The position numbers were made by a program, and so were the translations under genes. From Anoplolepis gracilipes (lineage: Eukaryota > Arthropoda > Insecta > Hymenoptera > Formicidae): a stretch of 64,000 nucleotides of DNA. Each line of letters begins with the position of its first letter. The stretch's first letter is position 1. Location: the NCBI RefSeq assembly GCF_047496725.1, contig NC_132970.1, forward strand, positions 21,416,001-21,480,000, written 5' to 3'. Of this stretch, positions 38,059-51,200 are shown one piece after another. A model generated the notes under the pieces. The model searched no databases, was not told the origin of the DNA, and saw nothing but the letters and a program-made list of their open reading frames with translations.

Positions 38059-39790
38059 TATAATTAGAGTAAAAGTGGAAGAGAAGAGAAAGGAAAAATA
38101 ATTTTTATTAAAGGTTAGTCTTTAAACAAATTTGTTAACAAATGTATTTTGTGAAAAAGGTAAAAAGATTAAGGAGAAAAAAAAGAAATTTAAAAAATGC
38201 GTTATTTTTCTCTCTCCTATTTTCGCGATACGCTTCTAAATCGATATTTGTGATTATTGCTGGGTCTATCAACCTATCTCGGTGAAATGTATTTTTCGAT
38301 TCATACAGACTCAAGGAACTTCGCTACTTCCAAATGAAGTATGCTTGTTCCCAGGAAAGTCTACTTTCTCGCATGTACGTGAGCACAGATACCGATGCAG
38401 CGTTTGCATCATTCTTCGGACTGATTAAACTTCTTTAAGTTTCTTTGTAATTTCCACTTCCGTCTGTTCTACCCAAGTACTCTATTTTCTCGGTTTGTTA
38501 CTAACTCTTGGTGCATTCTGTCGAAATTGGGATAAATCAATCGTAATGAGTAACGCAAATGACAAACTGTTAGTGCAAACGGAAAAGTCAAATCTTCTCA
38601 TCTAAAGAGCTGAATAAGAATCGATTTAGGAGCTCAGCTCTGATAGAGAGATGTGCTTTGCATTCGTTAGTTTGTCGAGAATCGATAATGTAGCTTATAC
38701 ATTATCATTTTAAATTCTTTTTCGGATTATTTCCAGATTAATATAAATAAAACATATATTTGAGAGTTGTGTTACAAATAAATAAATTATAAAATATTGT
38801 ATTTGCAAAGAGAAAAAGTATGAGGAAATTTAAAATATAAGCTAGAGAGAAAAAAATGGCAGTGGGTTAGTTTCTCGAAAGTGGAACGTGACTTTAGATG
38901 CGCAAACGTTAGTAGGTTGTTTCTTTTTAGTCTACAATTTCTCTCTGGGTTCTTTTCTTTTTCCTCTTATTAAAATACAAGCGTATATTTGTATATTTTT
39001 AAGTGTAAGGAACATAAAATAGACACAAAAATTTTCCTTCTCTCATGACATATTCTTATCTTATCTCCTTACAAAGAAGAAATGCAAATTAGAAGAAAGA
39101 ATTGAAAGAAAATGAATATCGATTACGTTCGCCTTACGCGCGGCTTTGTTCCATCGATGTCGCAATTTCATTTGCTTACTTCCGGTTGACTGCTTGAATT
39201 TGGAGTCGCCGAAAGATCGATATTGGAGAATGCAGACCATTTTGTTCTTACGTCTGGTTAACGAGACCGAAGTTGTCTAAAGTATAAAATATTTTTTTCA
39301 CGGTTGTCCGCCTTATCTTATAGATTAATTAGCTTGCAAGTCTTTTTTGCGCTTTCTTATTTTATTATAAAATTTTTCTCTCCGCGATTTTTTATCTACT
39401 ATCTTTTTTTTTTGCGACATTTTGTGATTCTCCGCATTGTGGCGCGTAGATAGATTAAACAGTCCGGACTTGCGCGCTCAGGAGAAACTGTAAACGCGGG
39501 TGCATTATCTCGAGATGACAGAAAAGTTTATTACTATGTAACTTTATCATTTTCAATTTAATTATACCTCACTATGTTAGATGATTATTCAAATTAAAAA
39601 ATTGTGTAAATTTTTTAAAGCTGTTTTTTGAATATTAACTTTCCAAATGTAATTATTGCAATATAGTTCTGCCGATGTCTAAATGAATAATATGACAATA
39701 AATTATAAGTTTATAAAATAATTAGCATTAAATCATATGGATTATAAAATTGGCATGGTTTTATCCATTGCTTTGACTTCTGTAAAAAAA
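38059..39790. other. Non-coding DNA between two elements
   Basis: GC-moderate around 38240-38660 and 39120-39520, AT-rich elsewhere. I recognise no gene, RNA gene or repeat here. Confidence 0.5.
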
Positions 39791-39804
39791 TCTTGTAACT
39801 GTAT
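39791..39804 (+). repeat. 14-bp direct repeat, left (possible target-site duplication)
   Basis: TCTTGTAACTGTAT here is repeated exactly at 40579-40592 in the same orientation, flanking the inverted-repeat element. Exact 14-base identity at the edges fits a target-site duplication. Confidence 0.5.
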
Positions 39805-40578
39805 AATAATAATTATTAAAGGCGTAAAAGAGCCGAGTATACATGATATAATTAGAAGTAACTGTATATTAAATAATTTATTATTACATAAATGAGCTAT
39901 AATATATAAAACGATATGATAATTTAATAACTAAACGGGCGCAACAGAAATTTTTAAAAAACCCAATATTTGTACAGTATTAGTGAACTAACAATTCATT
40001 CGAACGTTTTGGCTTAATTTTTCAGGCCCTCTTCAGCGCAACAAAAAGGCGAAAAGTCAACGCAAATTAAATAAATTACAAAGTCAAATTATTATTATCG
40101 CAGAGTAGTCAAAGGTATAAAAGTCGGTATGCGCGGTGTTTAATACTATGATAACGTGCAGTAATCATCTTAGAATAGATGATAAAAGAATGACGCGCCA
40201 AATTACTTTATTGACGTAAAATTTTGAAAAAGATGGAATCGGTAAAAATAAGCGCTAATCTACATACAAGAAAGGTATAACATTCAAGCAGAACAGCAAC
40301 AATATTTTGCAAGTTAAACGTCGAAATTCAAAAGTTAGAAATTTAAAATTGAAATTAAAAATCAATTAGCTTGAAAGCATTTGAAAAAATTGTAATAAAT
40401 AAATGAAATTGAATATAAATTAAAATTGAAATAATTCAAAAAACATATTATAGCTCATTTATGTAATAATAAATTATTTAATATACAGTTACTTCTAATT
40501 ATATCATGTATACTCGGCTCTTTTACGCCTTTAATAATAATTATTATTTATTTATTTATTGAGCCATTTACTAATTAT
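39805..40578 (-). mobile_element. Element with 94-bp perfect inverted repeats, possibly Penelope-like
   Basis: Arms at 39812-39905 and 40445-40538 are exact reverse complements over 94 bases, around a 539-base interior. A 14-base direct repeat flanks the unit, and the right end carries a TTTA-type simple repeat (about 40539-40560). No reverse transcriptase or transposase frame is present. The interior holds a degenerate hammerhead-like core on the minus strand, a feature known from the long terminal regions of Penelope-like elements. The identity of the arms suggests recent insertion or gene conversion. A MITE with long terminal inverted repeats is the alternative. Confidence 0.55.
40006..40036 (-). 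ncRNA. Degenerate hammerhead-like core inside the inverted-repeat element
   Basis: On the minus strand, CTGAAGA (from 40036) is followed by GGGC, a loop, GCC, then AAAAC. An intact hammerhead core would be CUGANGA - stem II - GAAA - C. The first block matches exactly, while the second has A where the conserved G should be. That change is expected to abolish cleavage. Stems I and III and the cleavage site were not identified. Confidence 0.3.
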
Positions 40579-40592
40579 TCTTGTAACTGTAT
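40579..40592 (+). repeat. 14-bp direct repeat, right
   Basis: Exact copy of 39791-39804, immediately beyond the inverted-repeat element. Confidence 0.5.
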
Positions 40593-43500
40593 TTTTTTTT
40601 ATCTGCATATCCAACATATTCTTTTATTCTGCATATATAAGGCAGAAAGGAATATATTATAGAAAGTATTTTGTGTCTGGCTTATATATAATAATAAAAG
40701 AAAAAAAGCAAAAGGAACGATTTCTTCATCTCTGTCTAAATTCAAAAACTCGTTATAGTCGCGTTTTATCTTTTCGTTCGTTTGGTCAGGCGTTGATTGG
40801 TTCTCTTGACCGATAGGTCACTACCTATGTCCTCGTTAAACTGTACCGATCTTCGCGTTAACCATCACGCTTGCGTGTACTTCGCTAATGACGAAACTGC
40901 ACGAGCGCTAATTGGATACGCTCGAGTTACTTTGTGCTACGATTGGTACCTTGATTGTCGAGGTTAATTTATATAAAAAAAACGCGACATAATAAAGATA
41001 TATTTGTCTTTTAATATAATTCTCTAATAATTATTTAATTTAATAATTATTTAATTTAATCAGTTTGAAAATTTGTTCTTATGAGAAGTGTTTATATTTT
41101 AATTATGATTATCTTAAATTATTAAAGGGAATTACTTTATAGGTATACACATCTAATTCAATATTCATTTTACATAATTATTTTTTATTTTATATACTGT
41201 ACATATATATATATATATATATATATACACAGTATATATGTATATATATATGTATATATATATATATATATATATTGAAAAGGAGACTTTTGTAGGACAA
41301 GTTTAATACAAATATTTCGTTTACCTCTCTCTCTGACATAACTTTCGGTTAAAGCTCACGATGGTACAGTAAAATTCGAATAAAAAGTTTGTAGAAAACG
41401 AAGTTTAAATTGCAGGAAAAATTACGAGCTGTCAGAAGTTGTTTTGAAACGTCGTAAAAAAAAAATTTGTCCATTTGCTGTGGTTGAAGCAATTTATCTA
41501 TGAAAAATTTCTGAGAAAAGTATTAATGTAAATTGTCAAACGGTGTAAAATTCATTCTGTAAAAATGTATTTTAACAGAGTCATGCCCGCGCATATCGGA
41601 AAACCATCTTCGAATTTCAATCGGAGCAATCTCTTCGGCCAGTTTTCTTTTTTTTCACATAACAAATGCAATACGCGACTGCACAGTTAAAAGTGCCCGA
41701 AATGCGCCGATTCGTCGAAGAACACGCTGCATTACGTTTGGGGAATTAAGGAAATTCTCGTTGGAAGTGCGAGCACCTCCTCGACGTGGCGAATGAATTT
41801 TCGAAGGCGATCTCGGCGTATCTGATCTACGTGCAACTGCTAGTTGATCGCGGATCCCTTTATCGGGTCTCGACGTTGAGCGAGGAAGAAGGAGAATGAT
41901 AAAAATATCTACGTGCTCAGAAAACTTTGCCGACGAGGTCCAAAGCCGATGGCGAGTACCCGTCGAAACGCCTTACACATCTTAATTGCGCCACCCGGTA
42001 TAAGATAATGACATTACCGCACGCCCCTTTGAACTCGAAATTCAATTATTTTATAGCTCGACATGCCCAGTTACTGGCACTTAAGGGAAACGTGCAAAGT
42101 GCTAAGTGTCCAACTTCTTTAGGTGACGGAATATATAACTTCTTATTAACGTTTTGAACTCATAACTAGAAGTTACTCGCGGGTCTGTAAATGTCCATGC
42201 GACGTCGAGCGTCGCGATATCCATTTTAACGTCTCTCAAAGGCGTCGTCGCGCGACGAGAACGAGTTTTTACAGGGTGAGCGGCCTCGGCGGGGTACGAA
42301 TTAAAAAAAGCGGTACACGGAATTTCAATTGGAATTTCTATTACCTACGAATACCTAAATGCACCTGTGAGGATACAGAGTTAAAGTATTTAAATAAGCA
42401 GCCAAGTCCTTCGATTTATTACGTTCATATTGAAATTCCAGTGCTTTTATTTCGACGTTGTCTGCTGATCACATTCTTGCTTTGAGCAAGTAAGTACATG
42501 CTCTCTACGAGCGTAGAGCTTAGAAAAACATTGTTGACGCATAATTGCTTACGCTAACGAAAAAAAGCTACAGAAATTACATGGGGATGAATTTTATAAA
42601 CGTTAACGAGCGTGTGACATCAAAGTAGTTTGGTTGCTAGGATTTCTTGCTCAAGAATGCGGACGGAAACGGGAAAGAAATTCTTTTGTATCTTTATAAC
42701 GTTCCACTCGATAGTTATCGTTTAATTAAGTTTTTCAGATACTAATTGAAATAAATTTCATTGATAATTGGGTTACTTGTTTTTTCGTTGTGGACTATAC
42801 GATATTAAATCTAGTAAAGAGCGTAAATATTTTATGATTCGGAGATTTTTAGTAACAACATGAATTAATAATTTTATTGAAAATTATTTCCAATAAACTA
42901 TATATTCATAATCATAATTTAATATTTGCAAGCATAATTTATTATTATGTTTTATAATTAATTTATTATTATATTTAATCATAATTATATTATATATACA
43001 TATATACGATTTATATAAAATTGTAATTAAATTTTGAAATTATACATATATGATATATATTTAATGTGATAATATTTTTCTTTTTATAAAAGTTTTACGG
43101 ATGAAATGGATGAGAACTCATTTATGTATGCAAGTATTGAGAAAAAGCAAACAGTAATTTTGGACCACCTTATATGCACCGGCATGCAATTTTTTTCTCT
43201 CTGAAAATTAGCTTCTTAGATAAATTTTCTCGTGAAAATTTATACAAATATTCGCCCCGTTTAAGAAGCGGAGCGGAAAACTCTGCGATTATAACTGGGA
43301 AACTTAACAGAGCTTAATAATGCGCCGCGGAGACAGATAAAAGAGAGGGACTATTTTCTCCGTCGGCTGTCTTTTCATATACCTTTATATATTTCATGTA
43401 TATGAGGCTTAATAGACACTTCTCAGACACCTTTATCTTTCGCAGACTCTAAAACCAGCGTAACTGGACAAACTGACGTGCAAACTTAGCCGACGTCCGC

Positions 43501-44955
43501 GCGCCTAACTTTCCTCGTTCACTGTTACCGTGGACGCTGCTGGAGTTTAACAGCCAGAAAGAACAATACCGAGCATCACGAGGTAAATTTGCGACACGGT
43601 AAATATCACTTCCAGAAAGCAAATCGCTAAGTTTTGCGATGGCTTTTGTAATCGAGAAATGTTTTAGAGTTATTAAAAAATAAAAATAGAAGAAGATTGA
43701 AATTTGGATTGCGGTTAGGTTACTTCGAAAAAGTTTAAATATTAAAATGTTTCTTATATATATGGTGAGATAAGTCTATCAATTAATAAATAAACATTGT
43801 AAAAATAAATTTTTTAGAATGTGCTATTTACGCAATATAAAAATGTTAGATGTATTAATTTCTGAAAATTAGTAGTAAAATAAAATCAGCTCTAATTATC
43901 AAACATTTAAACTATTTTTAAACAGTATAATTTATTTTTACAAGAGTTTCTATAAAAAAGATATATTTGAGATGTATTAAAAAATCAATAATATTTTTTT
44001 TGTTTAATAAATTTATAAATAGTAATAAAAAATTTATAAATAACATTTTTCTTGTTTTAAGTTGAAGTTTCTTTTACACAATGAAACCGTGTGTATCTAC
44101 GTATGTGCCAAATCAATTCTGACAACGTAACAGATTACTTGAGCACTTTGTTTTGGGAATATTTACCATTGTATCACAACTCTTCCAATACACTTTCAAA
44201 AACGGTGTGAGAACCGCATCCGGTCAGGCACGAGCAATGATTGCGCAAGTCAGTGTCTGGTGTTTCCAAAGTTCGGAACACTCGTCTCTGATCCCACGAA
44301 GTCAAAGCTCAAGTTTCACGCTTTCGTCGTTCTCAAGAGTGGGCGGAATAAGTAAGGGTGGAACGTCAGAGAAGGCTTGAAGGCAACCAGGAAGAATGGA
44401 CTAACGCGAGTTCTTAGACAACGAGTTCTCTAGGAAGAAACCGAGATGTCTCAGAGACAGAAGGACCACCGGGATGGCAACGTATTCGCTACAAAATCGC
44501 TATATCCGCCTTTCTTCATTGCAAATACCTTATGAAACTTTCAGTCAAGCTCAAGTTCCACCTGGAAGTGCTGCTCACATACATTAGATTCTTGTTAAAG
44601 TAATATACATTATACTAAATTAACTAAATATTGCAGATACAATTTTATTTAAACGTTATATATTGATGAATTGGTATAAAATTGTGCTCAGTTATTTTTT
44701 AGGAAAGATACAATAATATCATTAATAATATAATATTTTTTGGATTTTATATTATTACATCTAAGAAGAGTTATATGTGAACTTTAATTTAAAAAATTAT
44801 TAAATGCAATGATTCCAAATAACTATTTTGAATAAAAATTCAGCTGTGATTAGACTATAGACAGATAACAATTTAGATAAATAGCATCAGCCAAATGAAC
44901 CAAGAATATGAAACATCTAAAAATATTTAGAACGAATAAAAGCTCGTGAATATGT
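40593..44955. other. Non-coding: GC-moderate islands in AT-rich DNA
   Basis: GC-moderate or CpG-rich patches lie at about 40710-40960, 41580-42320, 43180-43660 and 44130-44590. A 16-base unit, AATAATTATTTAATTT, is tandemly doubled at 41026-41057. TA-rich palindromic microsatellites with ACTGTA/ACAGTA edges lie at about 41195-41276. Two CpG palindromes lie at 42199-42258. No supported gene. Confidence 0.45.
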
Positions 44956-45220
44956 AGGGTGATTCTAAATAAATGTTACCAATTTTAGATAATTTTTTGT
45001 CAAAAATTAAGAAGGGAATCTTTTATATAAACATATACTAGTGTATATTTTTATTTTTTTAATTTGTCCAAAATTTGAAAAAAATATAAATTTAATTTTT
45101 ATCTCCTTTGCAGGAGTAAATATTTCAGAAAAGGGGACATGTGCTTATACAAAAGACCGCTCTTAATTTTCGAGAAAGAATTATCTCCTAAAACTTTTTG
45201 CACTTATTTAGAATTACCTT
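44956..45220. mobile_element. ~265-bp fold-back (MITE-like) element
   Basis: The left end, AGGGTGATTCTAAATAAATG, and the reverse complement of the right end, AAGGTAATTCTAAATAAGTG, match at 17 of 20 positions. The inverted similarity continues with indels for about 80 bases on each side, through AAAATTAAGA and TCTTTTRTATAARCA. There is no open frame of note, so this is a non-autonomous element. I could not define a clear target-site duplication. Confidence 0.65.
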
Positions 45221-48200
45221 GTGTAAAAGACGTTTCATATTTGATATCTTAAATTTAATATCAAATTTTAAGAATTTAAATATGCATTTTTTTCGCTTTA
45301 AAAATATCTAGTTCTCATTAACGTCGGAACGTGCATGGATTTCTGGGCACAACGCAATTATTACCGTAAAAGTATTATATCTACGTTTTTCTTCTCTAAA
45401 TTCCTTTTATAAATTGCTGTCGTCTTTCTCGAGTCTTTTACGCTTGCGGAATTATTACGTATGTTACACGACTGCTTTAAAGAATCTGTATTACATAAAG
45501 TACGTTGGAAGAGAGATCTGGAAATCGTATATCGTCAACTAGAGTTTATAAGCATTTCGAGACGTGATCTGGAAAGCAAGTTTTGCATTCGTCATTTTGA
45601 AGTAAATATCGAATATATTAGTGCGACAGCCTTGTAAATTTGTTTCTATTCATATAAATTAATTTTGTTTCTAATTTTACTGTTTTACAATTCTATTGCA
45701 TTATTTTAGCATAAAGTTAGCCATTATTCGAGAAGATTATTTATCTAGATCTAAAATGTTACGTTTACATTTCTTTCTTTTTATAGTCAATTTTTTTACT
45801 ATCATAGTTATTAAATGGATAAACTTTAGTACAATATATGCGAATAAACATTGTAGCTAATAATATTGCTTACAAATATAAAAATACAAGATATAGGATA
45901 TATAACTCGATGATCAAAAACTATCAAGCTCGAGCTTCTTTAGATGCAAACGGATTATGCGTTTCTTGAGGATTAATCGTAAAAGCTTTACGACGCCAAA
46001 GTATCGAGTGCAACCTGAAAAGCAATTTTCCCGTAGGAAGTGCCTGTGCATATTTCACGGTTAGGTGAAATTTTACTCGTGTTACTCGATAATTCGAGAG
46101 ATCTGAAAAAAACGCGATGAAAGCGGTAATATTTTTTAGCTAGGAGGGTTGAGGCGGGGTGCACATCCCTCCATCGGCGTTGAAAATTTTATGTTGCTGA
46201 CGGGTGCGTACGCGTTTCCGATATGCTTGCTTATCTGACGGCGGGCGCGTCAAAACCTGACAGACACAATTGCGTTAGAAGGGCCGTGGGTTCTTATGAA
46301 AGATTGGTATTGTAATTGAATTGCCGCGATCCGTGGCTGCTGGCCGGACGCACGCGAAGAATGTCTACGATTTATGAGATTCCGCAGGATATCCTCGGGC
46401 TAAAGGCGTGCTCGGGGTATGAAGAGCGATTCTACGCTGCATGGAATTTTTGCAATAAAACGAGCACGGGTGCCGGCTATAGTAACAGGTGTTGGAGCCT
46501 TTGTACATTCTGACAGATAATTTGAGCGCAGCACCGAGACACGGTAGCATAATAACGAGAATCTTTTTCATGGGAAATAGATAGTCGTTCAGAATTACGT
46601 GAAAAAAGTTAAAATGTGCTCGTATAAAAACTTCGTTTAATGGGTGAACTTGAGAAATTCACTGATTTTCTGAGCGTTAAATACGGTTGTTATTTTCCAG
46701 CTAGTGAGTAAATAATGAAAAGAAGCTTTAAATAATGAGAATACCGGATATTAATTTATGCATAACGCGAAATTTATTTATGCAATTTTTTAGCTATGAT
46801 ACGCTTTTATATACTCATAGAGATTTGCAGCCTGCACAGCTTTTTAATATATTTTAAATGTATTTTAAATGTTATTATACAGTTAGTATATTTTTATGTC
46901 TAAATATTTATTATAAATAAAAAATATTTATAACTTTCAAATAAAAACAATAAGAAATTATTTATAAATGTTTATCAAATATGCAATGCTGCGTAAAAAT
47001 TATCGTACGTGTTGACTACTACGAATATCGATCAATTTATTATAAAAAGATTAAAATAGTATATTCAATCACATTTCATTCTATAAATGAACATTTGGCT
47101 TATTTAAAAGTTCTCATTAGCGATTATAAGATTATTACTAGATTTTATAAATGACATTTAATTTAGTAAGATATAAATTTTTAATTTGATTATATCTAAA
47201 AAATTAAAGTAAAAATAATCTTTGATAAAAATATAAACTAAAGAAAAGTAAAAACAAAAAATTGTCCAGAATAAAAAGCATTAAATCTTTTAGATTTATT
47301 TGATAATATGCATATAACATTCTTCTTATTGTTAGTGTTATTTTTTTATTTAAAGATTATAAAATAAGAAATAGTTTTTGATAATAAAATAAACAGTTAC
47401 GTCTGTTCATTTTTTTTTGCTTGAAAACAAAACTATCCAATATAAGCACAACAAGGCTTTTCTTTAGGAAAAAAGAGAAAGACACTTTAAAAAACTTGCA
47501 ACTTCTCGTTGCAACTAAGTTGCGCCATAATCTGAAAGTGGTAATTCGAATGCTCATCGTAAGAGAAGCAGGTAGCTGTGTCATCATCTTGATCCTGATT
47601 GCCGTTCCGCTCCGGGCTCTGGTCAAGCGTTCATGCCATTCTAATTAGCGTCTGCAGTTAAAAGAGGGGAAGGGGTGGTAGAGGGCAAGGACGAGTTGGC
47701 AGTTGCGCCCGCGGGAATTGTTGCCGCGTTGAGTGCATCTCGGTGCTACTAACCCGATGAAATTTCTCCGTTATATGACCGATGAATCCGTTGGCAAAAT
47801 CCGTCCAAGTTTCCAGTTAGAAATAGAAGCTTTGGGCACTTGGTCTATGATTTACAGTTCGGTGCAAACATAAATAATCGATATTAGAGATATTTGATAG
47901 GGTGAAAGAGTGAGTGAATTAGCTAATAAGCAAACACGCTAATAAGCTTTGGAGGAATACAAGTGGAAAATTACAGTAATTACACGATGGATTATTCAAA
48001 CAGTTAGAGACGATCTTTAACGTTTATCTGCTAATTATAGAACACACTATTGTATTTTAAATACGTGAATGCTTTGAAGCACTTATTGATTTTTATGGAC
48101 AGCATCCATTAAAAGAGTAAAAATTTGTTACCTTTTTTTGGAATATTTTCCAAAAAGTATTTTATTTTTAAGAAAGATAAACAAAATAACAAATAACAAC

Positions 48201-51200
48201 TGTTATTTTATTACAAGAGCAGAATTATGTATTATTGTGAAATATAATTACGTATGTATATGTGTTTCAAAGCAAATTACTTACAACTGTAACATACATT
48301 TAAAAGCAGATTATACGACATTGTTAATAAAATATATGAAAATTAAACAACATGATTTTTTAGCCGATAAAATAACAATTCAAATAGTGTTACGTATATA
48401 TTGTACACATATACACTGTAAGAATTATTGCGTCGTTTCAAAAACTTTTTTTGTATATGACAAAGACAATCTTGAAAAGTCTTTGTTCAGATAAGAAGAC
48501 AATCGCATTATCTCGCACCTTAATTGCTCTTCGTCCTTGGCATTCTAGTTACCTTAATTAGCAGCTTCATTCACCAGCGGAAATTGTCATCGCGCAACCG
48601 TACACGTGAATTATACGAAATTCTCACGTCAGATAATTAACTCGGCTCTTAGACTGCTCGAAATTGATCCGACAGTTTCTGAGCAAAAGCAATAATGTTA
48701 ACGAAGAAAAGTATTTGGATAAAATATCTATAAAAGTGCGCATAAAAACGCGGAAGAGACAAACAATGATAAAAGGAGTGCAGTGCGATGAAAATAAAAA
48801 GAAAAGCAAATGTAACGTAATAAATAGAGAAAAAGTACGAATATAGAAGTTACGGAAGTAGAATATTGTCGGAACAAAGCAAAGCATGACGTCTTAGTTT
48901 TCTTTTGAAGTACGAAGCGAGAATGATACGTTCTTTCAAGTTTTTATTTTAAAATGTCACCTTATAAATGTTATATAGAAAATATAGATCAATTGTCTAT
49001 CACAAAAAATATTACAAAATATTGATTTATTTAATATTAAATTTTAAATATGTTTTCTGTTTTAACGGAAAAATAAAAATATTTTAAACTTTTTTGAACA
49101 ACTTTTGAATTAAATGTTAAAAATAAACACAAACAAATTAAACAATGATAATTATGCAGTTTATCATATGATTGTAATAATTTTAATTATTATAGATGAA
49201 GACAATATATAAAAAAATATTATATATAAATTATGTGAGTTTAGCTCACAAAATTATTTTATTTACTTTCAAATTTTTGATTTAAATATATTTTAATGTT
49301 TATCTCAATTTTAATCAGTCTATTATATTATTATTATTAATAAATAAGCAAATAATATCCCTTATTGGATTTGTAAGATACAAGTTTTTTTTTTATTTAG
49401 TAATATATCAGATGACAAGTTGCAAGCTATTATTTTTTAAAAGCAAAATAATTAAAATAATTACTTTTAAATTGAGATTGTGATATACATCTAATGTAAT
49501 ACTCCCTCTCCTCCATTGAAATTAATATAAATAAAAAGTATAACTACACAAAGGAACCTTTGCATATTTATTTCCATAATGTTATTACAAATAAAGTATT
49601 TTATATGGTGATAATTTTTATTATTAAACTTATATCCAAAAGGATTTTCATTGAGCGTTGTCGTCACCCTAATTAGTGGAGATAGAAACCCGGCTGCAGC
49701 TGAGGTCTTCTTGTTAGTTTGCTGAATACATAGATGCACCTGCAACGGTTACCCATTTGGCTTTCCTGTTTTGCCTTGTATACTATGAGTGCAGCTCTCT
49801 TGATGGATTTGTCAACGTCCGTCAATTTGCTTTAAAGTTTGAATCAATAGCGCTCCCATTTGCATATTCGTTGAAATTTTTTGAAAATGGCAGCGCTAAA
49901 GAGAGGCTAAAGTTAAATAATTTGCATATGCCTATCAAGCATTCTTTTATATCAAGTTTTCTTTTTTCTTTAAGTGCAAAAGTTTATAATCACATCAAGA
50001 TTATATTAGCTTTGAATTTGTTTTTTCAATGTTTTTGTTCTAAAAGGGAAAATATGTTATCATTATTTATATATATTTAAAAGAATTGTTTTTATCATAC
50101 ACTTTAAATAATTATACATTTTTACATATTACTTTCTATTATGTAATAATAAAAATATTTAATGTAAAATGTTATTACATCGAGTATAATACGCGTATAA
50201 CAGAAGTCCATTTTTGTTTAAACGTTCAATTGCTCTTTTTAATAACTGTAATGTTGATTATAGCATCAAAATACAAGCGATTGAATCCGTTTTCGATGAA
50301 CTATTCAATAGACTAACTCTGGTTGTAATTAGAAGCTGCAGCTCCGTGAGTAGTGTACGAAACGTACATACACGCGCTGGCGGTCCAAAATACTCCTAAT
50401 TCTCTTGCCTAAGTGAAGGCAGCGTGTAAATATGAAGGCAATACAAAGCGGTGAATCTGCATTTCGGTGAAATACAATTCGTAATGATAGTACATAAGAA
50501 GTGACAAATCATGCATTGTAATAATATAAAAATTCATGTTACTCTAAAAAAAGCATATTAATCAATACTCGATTGTATCGAGTGTTGCCTTTTTCGCTGA
50601 CTGATTTATTGTCGTGCTTATTTCATAAGCAGCTATCATCGCCGAGATCGCATTATTTTTTTACTGTAAAGAAAAAACTTAAAAACATTTTACGCATTTA
50701 ATGAAGGTCTAATATACTGCTTTAGCAGATCGTAAAGAAATTGTAATATACTTTTCTCCAGTTTGTAAACATTACATTGAATAATTGTGCCACTGAGATT
50801 GCATATTTTAACAGCTCGTATGTTTAGGAGTTTAGCACTGAGTAGTTCTATATGATTTTATTCGTTACATATCAATTTTATCATATTAAATTTATCTCTG
50901 AAGCATGAAAAAGATTGTAACATATTTTAAATTCTAAATTAATTCTTATATAAATTTTATTTTTTAAATCAAAATAAAAGTTAGATTTTGCAATACTTCA
51001 TTGAAATTAATTTAAAATGTAACGTATGTAAAATAATAAATCTAAATTTATATTATAAAATGTTGAATATTTTGAAATGATAACAAATTAATTGTCACGC
51101 GGTATTTGACCTTCGTTTCTTTCAGCTTATGTACACATGTATACGTAATGCGTAGTAACCTTGCTGTCATTCGCTCGATACGATTCGAGTGGCAAGGTTT

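Noticed and set aside
38855..38880. TGGCAGTGGGTTAG, resembling miR-34
   Set aside because: It departs from the mature miR-34 sequence after the first eight bases, and no hairpin partner was seen.
48138..48494. 118-aa + strand frame
   Set aside because: Ile/Lys/Asn/Tyr-rich translation of AT-rich DNA without any family resemblance or splice context.
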